From Acetivibrio alkalicellulosi (GTDB lineage: Bacteria > Bacillota > Clostridia > Acetivibrionales > Acetivibrionaceae), in the NCBI GenBank assembly GCA_008125075.1, contig VLTH01000002.1, positions 932,125 through 996,124 on the forward strand: a DNA stretch of 64,000 bases. The letters are read 5' to 3'. Positions 39,101 through 48,705 of this stretch are shown here, piece after piece. Numbering within the stretch: position 1 is the first letter of the stretch; each line of letters opens with the position of its first letter. Position numbers and translations under genes: made by a program. The notes under the pieces are model-generated. The model saw nothing but the letters and a program-made list of their open reading frames with translations. It made no database searches and was not told the origin of the DNA.

Positions 39101-40651
39101 TTAATTCATGGTTATCTGTTCAATTACTTCTAATATATATTTTGCAGAATCGTTATAATGATCAGTAAGTCTTAATAATTGAGTTAATTCTTCTTTAGCC
39201 AATTGGTAATTCTCCATTTTAAAATATGTTATTCCCAGAATATAATGACCATGTGCAACATCAATGCTTTTTATTTGATTAGCCATCTCAATAGCCTCTT
39301 CGTGTTTTTCCAATGAAGATTTAGCATTAACTGTTGAGGAAAGAACAGATATCAAGACAATAGGGTTAGAGGGATTCATAGCTAAGATTTCTTCACCAAG
39401 AACTTCTACTTGAGCCCATTGCCCGTTTTGTGCAAGTTGCTCAAGAGTAATGGTTTTTTTGGTTATTTCAGCTTGATTACTATAAAATCCGTAGTAGAGA
39501 CCAATAATTAATAATACAGTTGTTGCTGCAATAAAAACTGGTCTACTAAAAAGCTTGTTTGAAACTTTTTTAATTTTTACTGTTCCAGATGCTAAAAATC
39601 CTCCTATAAGACCTCCTAAATGTCCAAAATTATCAATGTTAGCACTTACAAAAATCATACCTGCATTTAGAATTATTATGGTAACTATAGTGTTTTTAAA
39701 GTATTTTTTAAATAATTCAGGGCTTTCAATGCCAAAGTAAAGTAGTGCGCCTATTAATCCAAATATTGAGCCTGATGCACCTACAGAAGGATTTGTTGAA
39801 AACATAAAACTCATAATACTCCCAAAAACACCTGCGACTATATAAATAAAAGCAAATTTCTTGTGGCCATAAAGTTTTTCAACAATAGTTCCTATAATAT
39901 AAAGAGAATAACAGTTTACTAATAAGTGGGGCACGCCTGTGTGAAAAAATATAGGGGTCAAAAACCTCCAGTATTCACCCATAAGTATTTTAGTATTATC
40001 CTTTGCTCCGTAATCTACAATTAGCTTTATATAAGATATATCAGTAAAATTGGAAATTAAATACATAACAATCAAAACAGCAATATTTAATATAATAAAA
40101 GTGTATGATAAATAAGGAGTTTTTGCTGAAAACTTAAGATAGCTGTCTTGAATTTTCTTTCTGACTAGTTCATTTATATTATTAGAGTTAGTGCTATCAG
40201 TATAATTTTGATCAAAGGCTTTATTTAAAATCATTAGAGGACTGTTTTTAGATACATGTAAACCTGTATGATCCATTATGCTTTTGTCTGACATATTAAC
40301 ACTATAGCAGAGAATATTTTTTCCATCAATTGAGTTTTCTACTGAAAGAAGACTTATTTTATCCTTTTCAGGATGAGAACTAAAGATAAAGACTTCAAAT
40401 ATACAAACGGAGTGTAGGTTAACTAATTGATCTATTTTTTTCCGGTTAGATTCAAGTTTTGTCTTTATTTGTTCTAAGCTTAATAAATCACCGTCAATTA
40501 ACTCAACTAATTCTAGTTTATGACCCGTGCTTTTTTGTAAAATTCGTATATTATCATGATGAACTATATCACCGTTTTTATAAGTAAGAGGAAGATAGTC
40601 CATCTTGTCTATTAACTTGGCATATACAAAGTCCATGAATTTTTTTTTCAT
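39101..40651 (-). CDS. Rhomboid intramembrane serine protease with TPR tail (GluP-like)
   Basis: The 516-residue protein has a soluble N-terminal domain (about 1-175), a rhomboid membrane core (about 185-380) with catalytic Ser293 in GASGSIFGL and His344 in NFGHLGGLIGG, and a C-terminal helical region with TPR-like repeats (about 400-510). This is the layout of Bacillus GluP (YqgP), which cleaves membrane proteins including the MgtE transporter. Both catalytic residues are intact and about 51 apart, as usual. The ATG follows GAGGTG on the minus strand. It stands alone between repeats. Confidence 0.9.
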   Translation of the reverse strand: MKKKFMDFVYAKLIDKMDYLPLTYKNGDIVHHDNIRILQKSTGHKLELVELIDGDLLSLEQIKTKLESNRKKIDQLVNLHSVCIFEVFIFSSHPEKDKISLLSVENSIDGKNILCYSVNMSDKSIMDHTGLHVSKNSPLMILNKAFDQNYTDSTNSNNINELVRKKIQDSYLKFSAKTPYLSYTFIILNIAVLIVMYLISNFTDISYIKLIVDYGAKDNTKILMGEYWRFLTPIFFHTGVPHLLVNCYSLYIIGTIVEKLYGHKKFAFIYIVAGVFGSIMSFMFSTNPSVGASGSIFGLIGALLYFGIESPELFKKYFKNTIVTIIILNAGMIFVSANIDNFGHLGGLIGGFLASGTVKIKKVSNKLFSRPVFIAATTVLLIIGLYYGFYSNQAEITKKTITLEQLAQNGQWAQVEVLGEEILAMNPSNPIVLISVLSSTVNAKSSLEKHEEAIEMANQIKSIDVAHGHYILGITYFKMENYQLAKEELTQLLRLTDHYNDSAKYILEVIEQITMN

Positions 40652-40680
40652 AGTTACACCTCAAATCATTATATATTACC

Positions 40681-40757
40681 TAAGGAATGTGTCAGATAAT
40701 CCTTAGCATCAAATAAGGTCAGTAGTGAAAGTTGTATTTTAAGCATTCCTAACCAGT
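40681..40757. repeat. Family B element, copy 6 (diverged)
   Basis: AGGAATGTGTCAGATAATCC at the left and AAGTTGTATTTTAAGCATTC at the right include the AGTAGTGAAAGTT core seen at 1384-1396, with degenerate ends. It lies upstream of the rhomboid gene on the opposite strand. Confidence 0.4.
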
Positions 40758-40953
40758 AGAAACTATTATATCATATAGGTAATAAAAGCTGCAATTAAAG
40801 AGTATTTCCCTACAGTAATTCATTTAAACAGGAAACAGTGTTTTTAGGGCTACTTGAAAAACTCTGTAAAAACTTATATAATAAGCTGGTAGCTTGTAAG
40901 ATTAATCTAACTAATTATTTTCACGTCTCGTTACTGCATTACTTTTCAGAGTA

Positions 40954-41058
40954 GACATTCATGAGCAAAAAGCAAACAAACATGAATGGAAAGTAAAATG
41001 AGAATGAATGTCTATGCACATGTGCCAGTTTGCGAAGCAAACAAAAGGCAGGTGCATA
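40954..41058. repeat. Family D repeat, copy 3 (best copy)
   Basis: GACATTCATGAGCA at 40954 and GAATGAATGTC ending at 41012 are inverted copies; next to them TATGCACATGTGCC and GGCAGGTGCATA form a second inverted pair around GTTTGCGAAGCAAAC, a short palindrome. The element fills part of the 545-base gap before the ABC operon; the rest is AT-rich and should hold the operon promoter. Confidence 0.6.
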
Positions 41059-41196
41059 AATTAAAAGGGATCTATTCTGAAAAGCATTTTCAGAATAGTT
41101 ACAAATTGTTCACAATTTATTAATTATAATTTATGATAATAGAATTGTGTTCTGTCATTTTAAAAATGGCGTAAGAAATGGGAGGAGAGAGGTCAT

Positions 41197-42186
41197 ATGA
41201 TTGAAATTCAGAATTTAACCAAGCATTATGGACCCATTAAAGCTGTTGAAAACATAAGTTTTTCAGTGGAAAAAGGAGAAATTCTTGGTTTTTTAGGACC
41301 TAATGGTGCAGGAAAGACCACAACAATGAATATGATAACAGGATATCTACCTTCAACAAAAGGAACTGTAAAAGTATGTGGTTATGATATTGGACAAGAT
41401 CCTAAAGAGGTTAAAAAACGTATTGGATACTTACCAGAAATTCCGCCTATATATACTGATATGACAGTTAATGAATATTTAAGCTTTGTAAGCGATTTAA
41501 AAAAGGTAGATAAAAGCATAAGAAAAAGTCAAATATCTGATGTTATGGAGATAGTAAAAATTACACATGTTCAAAAAAGACTGGTGGGGAACTTATCTAA
41601 AGGATATAGACAAAGAGTTGGTCTTGCACAGGCTTTAATAGGTGGACCAGAAGTTCTTGTACTTGATGAACCTACCGTTGGCTTAGACCCTAATCAAATT
41701 ATTGAGATTAGAAAATTAATAAAGAGCTTGGGAAAAGAACACACAATAATATTTAGTTCACATATTCTTCAAGAAGTAAGTGCTGTCTGTGAGAGGGTAG
41801 TAATAATAAATAAAGGAGAGATTGTTGCTATAGACACACCTGACAATCTTTCAAACAATATGAACAAGGCAACAAGATTCTCAATAAAAATAGCTGGTCC
41901 AAATAATGAAGTATCAGATGCACTAAAAGGAGTTGAAGGAGTACTTAGTGTAGAGCCAGGAACAAATAACTATGAAGATGTCTTTGAGTATATGGTTGAT
42001 TCACAAAAGGACATAGATGTAAGAAGGCCTGCATTTTTTGCAATGGCAAAGCTTGGCTATCCAATACTAGAACTTAAATCTGTAGGAATGTCACTTGAAG
42101 ATATATTCAGAAAGCTTACCACAAAGGAACAAGAAGCAGAAATAGATATAAATAGTGTTCCAGTGGAAGAACAGGAGGTTGAATAA
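41197..42186 (+). CDS. ABC transporter ATP-binding protein (GldA-like)
   Basis: ATPase of 329 residues with Walker A GPNGAGKTT, signature LSKGYRQRVGLAQAL, Walker B VLVLDEPTVGLDP and switch His in FSSHIL. The C-terminal 100 residues form the extension seen in GldA/NatA/DrrA-type exporters. It is the first gene of a four-gene operon with a permease, a Gld-type auxiliary protein and a DUF4340 protein, the same set found around gliding-motility transporter genes but common in non-gliding bacteria. The substrate is unknown. The ATG follows GGAGGAGAG. Confidence 0.92.
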   Translation: MIEIQNLTKHYGPIKAVENISFSVEKGEILGFLGPNGAGKTTTMNMITGYLPSTKGTVKVCGYDIGQDPKEVKKRIGYLPEIPPIYTDMTVNEYLSFVSDLKKVDKSIRKSQISDVMEIVKITHVQKRLVGNLSKGYRQRVGLAQALIGGPEVLVLDEPTVGLDPNQIIEIRKLIKSLGKEHTIIFSSHILQEVSAVCERVVIINKGEIVAIDTPDNLSNNMNKATRFSIKIAGPNNEVSDALKGVEGVLSVEPGTNNYEDVFEYMVDSQKDIDVRRPAFFAMAKLGYPILELKSVGMSLEDIFRKLTTKEQEAEIDINSVPVEEQEVE

Positions 42187-42187
42187 T

Positions 42188-42904
42188 ATGTTTTCTATTT
42201 ACAAAAAAGAAATTCGATCCTACTTTAACTCACCATTAGCATATGTATTGTTTGGGATGTATATATTTATATTTTCTTTCTTTTTTCTGGGGTTGTTATT
42301 AAACCCTCGTGGTTCTTCCCAATTTGTAATGGGTGGATATCTTTATCAAGTTGGAATACTACTTACATTTATATTACCAATTATTACAATGAAGGCATTT
42401 GCTGAAGAAAGAAAGAATGGTACTGAAGTTTTATTAATGACTTCACCTGTGAGTGTTGCTGGAATGGTTTTGGGTAAATACCTAGCGGCTCTTACTGTAT
42501 TTTTTGTTATGACACTACTTACACTTATATATCCAATCATAACAATTAACACAGGTAACCTAAATGTAATGCCAACTGTTTCGAGCTATATTGGACATTT
42601 TCTTATGGGGGCAGTTTTTGTGGCTTATGGCATTTTTACATCATCTCTTACACATAATCAAATTATAGCTGCATTGCTTGGTGTTGCAGGACTCTTTGGA
42701 ATATGGTTTGTTGATTTTTTAAGTGGTATGTTTAGAGGAAGCTTAAGATCTTTTGCAAATTGGATATCATTTTTTTACAGGTTCAGAGATTTTGTTCAAG
42801 GCATTCTTAATTCAAAAGATCTAGTGTTTTTCTTAAGTTTGATAGGTTTGTTTCTATTGCTGTCGATGATTGTTATTGAAAAAAGGCGTTGGAGTCAGGG
42901 GTGA
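42188..42904 (+). CDS. ABC-2 type permease (GldF-like)
   Basis: The 238-residue membrane protein has six predicted segments and the GldF/ABC-2 features IYKKEIRSYFNSPLAYV at the N-terminus and TMKAFAEERKNGTEVLLMTSP between segments 2 and 3. The start at 42188 lies one base past the ATPase stop codon and follows AGGAGG; the frame extends upstream without a site. It should form the channel for the ATPase encoded before it. Confidence 0.9.
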   Translation: MFSIYKKEIRSYFNSPLAYVLFGMYIFIFSFFFLGLLLNPRGSSQFVMGGYLYQVGILLTFILPIITMKAFAEERKNGTEVLLMTSPVSVAGMVLGKYLAALTVFFVMTLLTLIYPIITINTGNLNVMPTVSSYIGHFLMGAVFVAYGIFTSSLTHNQIIAALLGVAGLFGIWFVDFLSGMFRGSLRSFANWISFFYRFRDFVQGILNSKDLVFFLSLIGLFLLLSMIVIEKRRWSQG

Positions 42905-42908
42905 TAAA

Positions 42909-44345
42909 ATGAAAAAAATATTTGAATTTTTTGGGTCAAAGAATTTTAAGTTTAATACTGTGGCACTAGTAATGATGATAGTTGTTATAGTAATTGTAAT
43001 ATTTGTAAATATGATTGGTGAACAACTTAATGTAATATTTGATATGACAGACGATAAGATGTTTTCAATTGGAAGTCAAACGAAAACAATACTAAGCAGA
43101 TTGGAAAATGATGTTGATGTAATTTTTCTTGCAGATGAGAACAGAATAAAAAGTGCTTCAGAAACAGGATTTTGGGTTTGGAATATATTAGAGAAATATG
43201 GAGAGTATCCAAAGGTTAATGTTAGATATGTTGATCCAGACCTTAACCCTGGAATTATTACTGAATTAGATCCTGATGAGAGTCTGAGCATAAGGAAAGA
43301 AAACATAATTGTTAGAAGTGAAGGCAGAATCAGAAGGCTTACAGTAAGTGATGTTGCTATGCGAGGAACTGGCGGAACTATAAACTTTTTAGGAGAGCAG
43401 GCAATTACAAGTGCTATAATAAATGTTACAACTGGAAAGATGCCTGTAGTTTATTTTCTTGAAGGACAAAGACAAAGAGATTTAAATGACGAATATAGAA
43501 TATTAAGATCAGTTTTAGAAAGCAATAACTTCTTAGTAAGGAGGGTAAATCTTGCTCTTGATGGTCAGATTCCCGATGATGCAGAAATACTTTTTGTAGC
43601 TGCTCCTAAAACTGATTTGTCTGCTTCTGATAGGGACAAATTAGAGGATTATCTTTTAGGAGGAGGTAACGCAATATTTTTGTTTGACTCTATGAGTACT
43701 GACAGAAGATTAACAAATTTTGAATACTTGTTGGCAAAGTACGATTTATCATTAAATTATGACAGGATTAAGGAAACCCATCCAAGTAGACATTTAGCTG
43801 AAAGACCTTATGATATATTGCCTGATTTAATAGAAAGCCAAATATTTTCAGAATTAAACCTAAGTGACTTTAATCTTCCTATGCCTGAATCAAGAAGTAT
43901 AAAGCTATTGAGAAACGATCCAGAAGGAGTTAACGTTGTTCCACTTTTGACAGCAAGCATGCATGCACAAAGGGAACCATTAGGTACTGTAGAAAGTGAA
44001 GAAGACTTAACAGGAGGGCCTATTGACATAGCAGTAGCTGTAGAATATGACGGAGAAGAAAACTCTAAAATACTAGTAATTGGTAATGGATACTTCTTGA
44101 CAGACATGTCCATAGAAGAGTACTACCCATTATCACAAAATGGAATAGCTTTTATAATGAGTATGATAGGTTGGATGTATCAGGAGTCAAGTGATGTTTT
44201 TATAATGCCAAAAACAAATTTTTATGATACAGTGACTGTTAGTGGATCAAGTGCAAGAATAATATTAATATTTGTCATATTTGGAGTGCCGTTGTTTATT
44301 ATGGTACTTGGAATTACTATATGGTTAAGGAGGCGGCATCTGTGA
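42909..44345 (+). CDS. GldG-family ABC-transporter auxiliary protein
   Basis: The 478-residue protein has a membrane segment near each end (about 16-38 and 450-472) and a large extracytoplasmic ABC_transp_aux/GldG domain (about 50-330; FDMTDDKMFSIGSQTKTIL, VYFLEGQ, IFLFDS). The domain type often pairs with ABC-2 permeases. The start at 42909 follows GGGGTGA, four bases after the permease stop; an upstream frame to 42870 lacks a site. Its stop overlaps the next start, so the genes are coupled. Confidence 0.9.
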   Translation: MKKIFEFFGSKNFKFNTVALVMMIVVIVIVIFVNMIGEQLNVIFDMTDDKMFSIGSQTKTILSRLENDVDVIFLADENRIKSASETGFWVWNILEKYGEYPKVNVRYVDPDLNPGIITELDPDESLSIRKENIIVRSEGRIRRLTVSDVAMRGTGGTINFLGEQAITSAIINVTTGKMPVVYFLEGQRQRDLNDEYRILRSVLESNNFLVRRVNLALDGQIPDDAEILFVAAPKTDLSASDRDKLEDYLLGGGNAIFLFDSMSTDRRLTNFEYLLAKYDLSLNYDRIKETHPSRHLAERPYDILPDLIESQIFSELNLSDFNLPMPESRSIKLLRNDPEGVNVVPLLTASMHAQREPLGTVESEEDLTGGPIDIAVAVEYDGEENSKILVIGNGYFLTDMSIEEYYPLSQNGIAFIMSMIGWMYQESSDVFIMPKTNFYDTVTVSGSSARIILIFVIFGVPLFIMVLGITIWLRRRHL

Positions 44346-45703
44346 GATTTTACAGGAAGGCAATTGTTCTTGTAGCTGTATTAGTCGTTCTAATAGGTGC
44401 TTACTTTCTAATTGACAAGTTTGTAAGCATTGGAGATAAGGGAACTTCGACGGAAATTGAACTAGTGCAGCTGGAATTAAATAAAGTTAATAGGTTTACA
44501 ATTAAAAATGATGATGGAGATTATTCTTTTGAAAAAAAAGATTATAGATGGGAAATAGTTTCAGGAGGTGATTTTCAAGCTGACGTTAGTAGAATTGAAA
44601 GTATTGTATCTAGCATAACTAGGCTTAATGCAAACAGAATTATTGAAGAAAATCCCCAAGACAAAGAGAAGTATGGATTAACTGACCCTTTTGTTCTCTC
44701 TATAAGTACTGTTGATGGTGATAGTGTTACTGTACAAATTGGAAATGCCACAGCTACTAAGGAAGGTTATTATATTACTTTAAATGAGAGTAACACTGTT
44801 TATACAATACCATCATATGTAGGAAGTTCTTTAAAGGCTACTAAGACTGACCTTAGAAACAAATATATACTTGATTATTTGTCGACGCAGGTTATAGAAC
44901 TAGGCCTTGAAAGAGAGGGGTCAAGAGTATTTCATCTAGAGAGAATAGAACAAAGACAGTGGCTTATAAAAGAACCTATTGAATATAGTGCCAATTTAAT
45001 AAATATAACAGGAGCTCTTGATGCACTTGTAAGGACACATGCGTGGGATTATGTAGAAGAAAATCCAGAAGATCTAAGCATATATGGATTGGACAACCCT
45101 TTGTTTATTGTTGAAGCAAAGGCAGAAGATGGATATGCCATGAGACTATATATTGGAGACAAAAAGGGCATGAATTTTGATACTTATGTTATCGAGCGGT
45201 ATGCAATGCTAGAGGGAAAAAATGAAGTTTTTCTGATAGATATAGACCCATTACGCTTTCTTAATAAGTCTGCTTTTGACTTTGTAGACACTTATGTATA
45301 TGCTGGAGACATTGATAGTCTTGAAAGTTCAGATGTCTATATGAGGGAAGAGTTAATTAGTATTAGAGTGGACAGAAGTGATGAGACAGAAAAATATTAT
45401 GTTAATGATAAAGAGATTAATGAAGAAGGAGAGAGGGTTTTTAGAGAGTTTTATAGAACACTTACGGCAATTGAAGTTGTAGATTTAGATATTGAATCAA
45501 TTCCAGAAGGAGATGTAGACATATTTATACAGCATAACTTAAATAGAACTCCTGGACAAGTTAAATTTGAGTTTATCTCAAAAGATGATACTAGTTACTA
45601 TGTAGTTAAGGATGGTAATTATACAGGTTTAATAATAGAAAAACAAGCATTTAACGTTGTAAGAAGTGTATATGGTCAATTGCTTGAGTTTACACAAAAT
45701 TAA
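44342..45703 (+). CDS. DUF4340 protein of the Gld-type ABC operon
   Basis: The 453-residue product has one N-terminal membrane anchor (about 6-27) and two DUF4340 repeats outside the cell (each with a pattern like NPQDKEKYGLTDPFVLSIST and NPEDLSIYGLDNPLFIVEAK). Such proteins regularly follow gldG-type genes; their function is unknown. The GTG start is chosen because AAGGAGG ends eight bases upstream; it overlaps the preceding stop by four bases. It closes the operon. Confidence 0.88.
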   Translation: MRFYRKAIVLVAVLVVLIGAYFLIDKFVSIGDKGTSTEIELVQLELNKVNRFTIKNDDGDYSFEKKDYRWEIVSGGDFQADVSRIESIVSSITRLNANRIIEENPQDKEKYGLTDPFVLSISTVDGDSVTVQIGNATATKEGYYITLNESNTVYTIPSYVGSSLKATKTDLRNKYILDYLSTQVIELGLEREGSRVFHLERIEQRQWLIKEPIEYSANLINITGALDALVRTHAWDYVEENPEDLSIYGLDNPLFIVEAKAEDGYAMRLYIGDKKGMNFDTYVIERYAMLEGKNEVFLIDIDPLRFLNKSAFDFVDTYVYAGDIDSLESSDVYMREELISIRVDRSDETEKYYVNDKEINEEGERVFREFYRTLTAIEVVDLDIESIPEGDVDIFIQHNLNRTPGQVKFEFISKDDTSYYVVKDGNYTGLIIEKQAFNVVRSVYGQLLEFTQN

Positions 45704-45719
45704 GTTTTAGCACTTAAAA

Positions 45720-45879
45720 GTGAAGCCGTTTAGCTAAGGCTCGGCTAAAAAATTAATTCCTCTTTTTCGTGTAACGTGTGTGGTAACAAAAGCGTTGGAA
45801 GTGAAAACTTAGAGGAAGTTATTTTTTAACGATGCCTAAAGCTAAATATACGGGCTTTAGTTGGAGTCTTAGAATAATA
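45720..45879. repeat. Family C repeat, copy 4 (expanded)
   Basis: Opens GTGAAGCCGTTTAGCTAAGG and closes GGAGTCTTAGAATAATA as in other copies. The centre differs: AAAAAATTAATTCCTCT and AGAGGAAGTTATTTTTTAA form an inverted pair around CGTGTAACGTG, as if another palindromic unit replaced the usual one. Confidence 0.55.
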
Positions 45880-45880
45880 T

Positions 45881-45916
45881 AAAACTCTGTCTTTAGGTAT
45901 AAAAGGCAGAGTTTTT
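45881..45916 (+). terminator. Intrinsic terminator after the ABC operon
   Basis: AACTCTGTCTTT pairs with AAAGGCAGAGTT (one G-T or mismatch) around a seven-base loop, followed by TTTATATTT. Confidence 0.75.
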
Positions 45917-46021
45917 ATATTTGAGCCATAATTAAATTTTAAAAATCAGTATAATGTAATTTGAATGACAACTCTGACATAGAATTATATAAAATAATAT
46001 TGCTGCTAGGAGTTGTTGTGT

Positions 46022-47089
46022 TTGTTTGGTGAATTAAGAAATATATTGAAAGTAGCATGTATATACATAGCCACCATAATAGGTGCAGGATTTGCATCTG
46101 GGAGAGAAATAATCCAGTTTTTCACTATTTATCACAGTGGAGGATTTTATGGCATTATAATGACTGGATTATTATTTGCATTTATTGGATATACTATTTT
46201 GAATAAAGTATATACTGAAAGAATCAGAAACTATGAAGAGTATTTATTTCCGTCTGTAGGATGGGTCTTAGGATGGATAATGGAACTTGTAGTGACTCTC
46301 TTTATGATATCTGTTTTCTGTATTATGATATCTGGAGTGAGTGGAATAGTATCAGATAAATTTAATATTCCTTTTCATCATTCCATAATGTATGTTACCT
46401 GTATCTGTATGATATTTTTTCTTTTAGGAATTAGGAGTATAGTGTCTCTAAGTACTTTTATAACTCCAATTCTAATAGTTGGAATTTTGGGAATTGGTGT
46501 ATATATAATAATTGGTAAGAACACATCTGCCTTTAACGTTATAGAAGGATTTAGCAGTGCAACTCATAATTGGTTTCTTTCATCAATTCTTTATGTAAGT
46601 TATAATAGCATTATTTCAGTTGTTGTCATGTGCAGTTTATTACCGTACCTTAAAACAAGAAAAATAGCATCAATAGGGGGAATAATGGGTGGTGCCATAC
46701 TTTGTGGCATTGTTATAGTTTTAAACTATGTATTGTATATATTTTATCCATATGTTACATCCCATGAACTACCTGTTATTGGAATTTTAGATATGTATGG
46801 TGAATTAGCTGGAAAGCTTTATAGAATAATATTACTTCTTGCAATGTTTATTTCAGCAATAACTTCTGGATATGGATTTATAGAGAGAATAAGCAGCAAA
46901 GTAAAATTAAGCAGAAAGATAATTATACCTGTAATATGCTGTCTTACAATACCTATGTCAACAGTAGGTTTCTCAAAACTTATCTCAATTGTCTATCCTA
47001 TATTCGGGTATCTAGGAATGTTTATGGTTTTTATAATACTAATACAGGGGTTGAGTGGTATATTTAAAACACGATGGAAAAGTATGTAA
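46022..47089 (+). CDS. YkvI-like membrane protein (APC-superfamily type)
   Basis: The 355-residue protein has about ten membrane segments. Its N-terminus (YIATIIGAGFASGREIIQFF) is the YkvI hallmark and resembles the unwound first helix of APC/NSS-type transporters. The substrate is unknown. Start choice: three in-frame TTG codons at 46013, 46016 and 46022; only 46022 stands nine bases after the AGGAG at 46008-46012. Monocistronic, with hairpins on both sides. Confidence 0.8.
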   Translation: MFGELRNILKVACIYIATIIGAGFASGREIIQFFTIYHSGGFYGIIMTGLLFAFIGYTILNKVYTERIRNYEEYLFPSVGWVLGWIMELVVTLFMISVFCIMISGVSGIVSDKFNIPFHHSIMYVTCICMIFFLLGIRSIVSLSTFITPILIVGILGIGVYIIIGKNTSAFNVIEGFSSATHNWFLSSILYVSYNSIISVVVMCSLLPYLKTRKIASIGGIMGGAILCGIVIVLNYVLYIFYPYVTSHELPVIGILDMYGELAGKLYRIILLLAMFISAITSGYGFIERISSKVKLSRKIIIPVICCLTIPMSTVGFSKLISIVYPIFGYLGMFMVFIILIQGLSGIFKTRWKSM

Positions 47090-47158
47090 TTTTACAAAGT
47101 AAAATGGTATAACTTATATCAATCATTGCAGCTAGTGAGGTGATATACTATTCTTCTC

Positions 47159-47188
47159 AAAAAGTTTGCTTTTTTAGTAAACTTTTTA
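47159..47188. terminator. A/T-rich terminator-like hairpin after ykvI-like gene
   Basis: AAAAAGTTT and AAACTTTTT pair with a loop of about ten bases. T-runs lie in the loop and the right arm, so efficiency is uncertain. Confidence 0.45.
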
Positions 47189-47208
47189 GAAGATATAGTT
47201 CCTCTGTT

Positions 47209-47254
47209 TATCGCAGCGGAACTTACTTCTTTGATTGCAGCTTCCGCTGCGATA
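47209..47254. other. GC-rich inverted repeat
   Basis: ATCGCAGCGGAA near 47210 and TTCCGCTGCGAT ending near 47253 are perfect inverted copies separated by about 20 bases, unusual for such AT-rich DNA. It may be a terminator without T-run, an attachment-like site or a REP-type repeat. Confidence 0.5.
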
Positions 47255-47343
47255 TGTTACAATATTTATAAATACTATTCTGTCTATTATAAACTTTAGC
47301 TAGGAGATACAAAAATACAAAAGATAATTTGGGGTGAAAGACA

Positions 47344-48531
47344 TTGAGTGTCCCTGAAAATAATACTAAAAAGCCAACAGGAAGGCTAAACATTTTACTG
47401 TTTATTATACTTGTTATTGTAATAATCGGTACATCATCTGTGGCATATTTTAATGCAAATGGAATAGACATTAAAAATGTAACATTAAAAGAATTGATTG
47501 AAAACAAGTTTTATTTAAGAGATAATAGAGAAGAGCAAAGTATACTTTTGGAAATTCAATATGAAATAGATGAAAATATTGAGTTTGCAGCACATGGGAA
47601 CTTTATTGTAAAGTGTACCGGGCAAAAAGTTGAGTTTTTAAATAAGAGGGGAGAAGTAAAAAGGACGTTTCATGCTTCCTTTAAAAAGCCTTTAATTAAA
47701 AGTGCAGGAGACTATCTTTTAATAGCTGATGTAAAAGGAGACAGTATTTATTTATTTAAAGGCAGTGAAAAGAGGTGGGAAAAAACTTTATCTAACAATA
47801 TAATAAATGCAGACATTAATAGTATGGGACATGTCACTGTTGTTCATGAAGGGGATAGAAGTAGAACTTCTGCAACCACATTTAACAACGAAGGGATTAG
47901 TTACTATATAGATAACTCGGGAGATGAATTTATTATTTCAGCAAAGGTATCTCCTTTTTGTAAAAGTGTTCTTTCAAACTATGTTATTACTTCTGGTATT
48001 AGTGCAACTTCATTTTTTAAGTTGTTTGATATTGGTAATTCCGGTGAGGTTAGTAGCACAATTTTAGATAATGAAATTTTTCCTTTTGCATATTATATTA
48101 ATGATGATAGAATTTTAGCTGTAGGAGAGTCAAAAATTGTTGTTTTAGGAATTGATCTTGAAGAAAAGTGGAGTATACCTGTAAGCACTGAGGTTTATAG
48201 TGTGGGCACCGATGAGGAAAGGTATGTTGCAGCTGCGATAAAGTCTCAATCTGGAGGGTTTTTTAGCAATAATACAGATGTTGTAGTTTATAATAATAGT
48301 GGGAAAAAAATTGGGGATTACCATATAAAAGATAAGGTGGTGAGCCTAACAGTTTTTAATGACTTAATTGTAGCTAATACAGGAAGACAGGTTTATTTAA
48401 TAACTAGTAATGGAAGACTTGTTGCAAACTATGGTTTTATGTCGGACATTATAAAAGTAGAGTTTTTTAATAGAAGAGAACTGATGGTTGTTACAAAGGA
48501 CAGCTTGTTTATTTTAAATACATCAAATTAG
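47344..48531 (+). CDS. DUF5711-family membrane-anchored beta-propeller protein
   Basis: The 395-residue protein has a short cytoplasmic tail, one membrane segment (about 16-36), and an outside domain made of repeated beta units (for example DYLLIADVKGDSIYLFKG and DRILAVGESKIVVLGIDLEEKW), a propeller-like pattern matching DUF5711 in clostridia. Function unknown. The TTG start follows GGGGTGAAAG. It is upstream of a CvpA-like gene with a family C repeat in between. Confidence 0.75.
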   Translation: MSVPENNTKKPTGRLNILLFIILVIVIIGTSSVAYFNANGIDIKNVTLKELIENKFYLRDNREEQSILLEIQYEIDENIEFAAHGNFIVKCTGQKVEFLNKRGEVKRTFHASFKKPLIKSAGDYLLIADVKGDSIYLFKGSEKRWEKTLSNNIINADINSMGHVTVVHEGDRSRTSATTFNNEGISYYIDNSGDEFIISAKVSPFCKSVLSNYVITSGISATSFFKLFDIGNSGEVSSTILDNEIFPFAYYINDDRILAVGESKIVVLGIDLEEKWSIPVSTEVYSVGTDEERYVAAAIKSQSGGFFSNNTDVVVYNNSGKKIGDYHIKDKVVSLTVFNDLIVANTGRQVYLITSNGRLVANYGFMSDIIKVEFFNRRELMVVTKDSLFILNTSN

Positions 48532-48562
48532 ACATTCATAAGCAAAAAAGCTTATAAACTTA

Positions 48563-48668
48563 GTGAACTCGTTTAGCTAAAGCTAAGCATCGGACTTAAG
48601 GTGGAGGCTTTACTTCACATTAGGTTATAAGAGGGACCTTATAGAAGGTTGAGTCTTAGAATAAGATA
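48563..48668. repeat. Family C repeat, copy 5 (reference copy)
   Basis: Begins GTGAACTCGTTTAGCTAAAG and ends GAGTCTTAGAATAAGATAA. Just before it, GACATTCATAAGCA at 48531 is the left tip of family D. It lies in the gap between the DUF5711 and CvpA-like genes. Confidence 0.65.
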
Positions 48669-48705
48669 AAAAACATTAATAATTTATTTTATGGGGTGTG
48701 AAATT

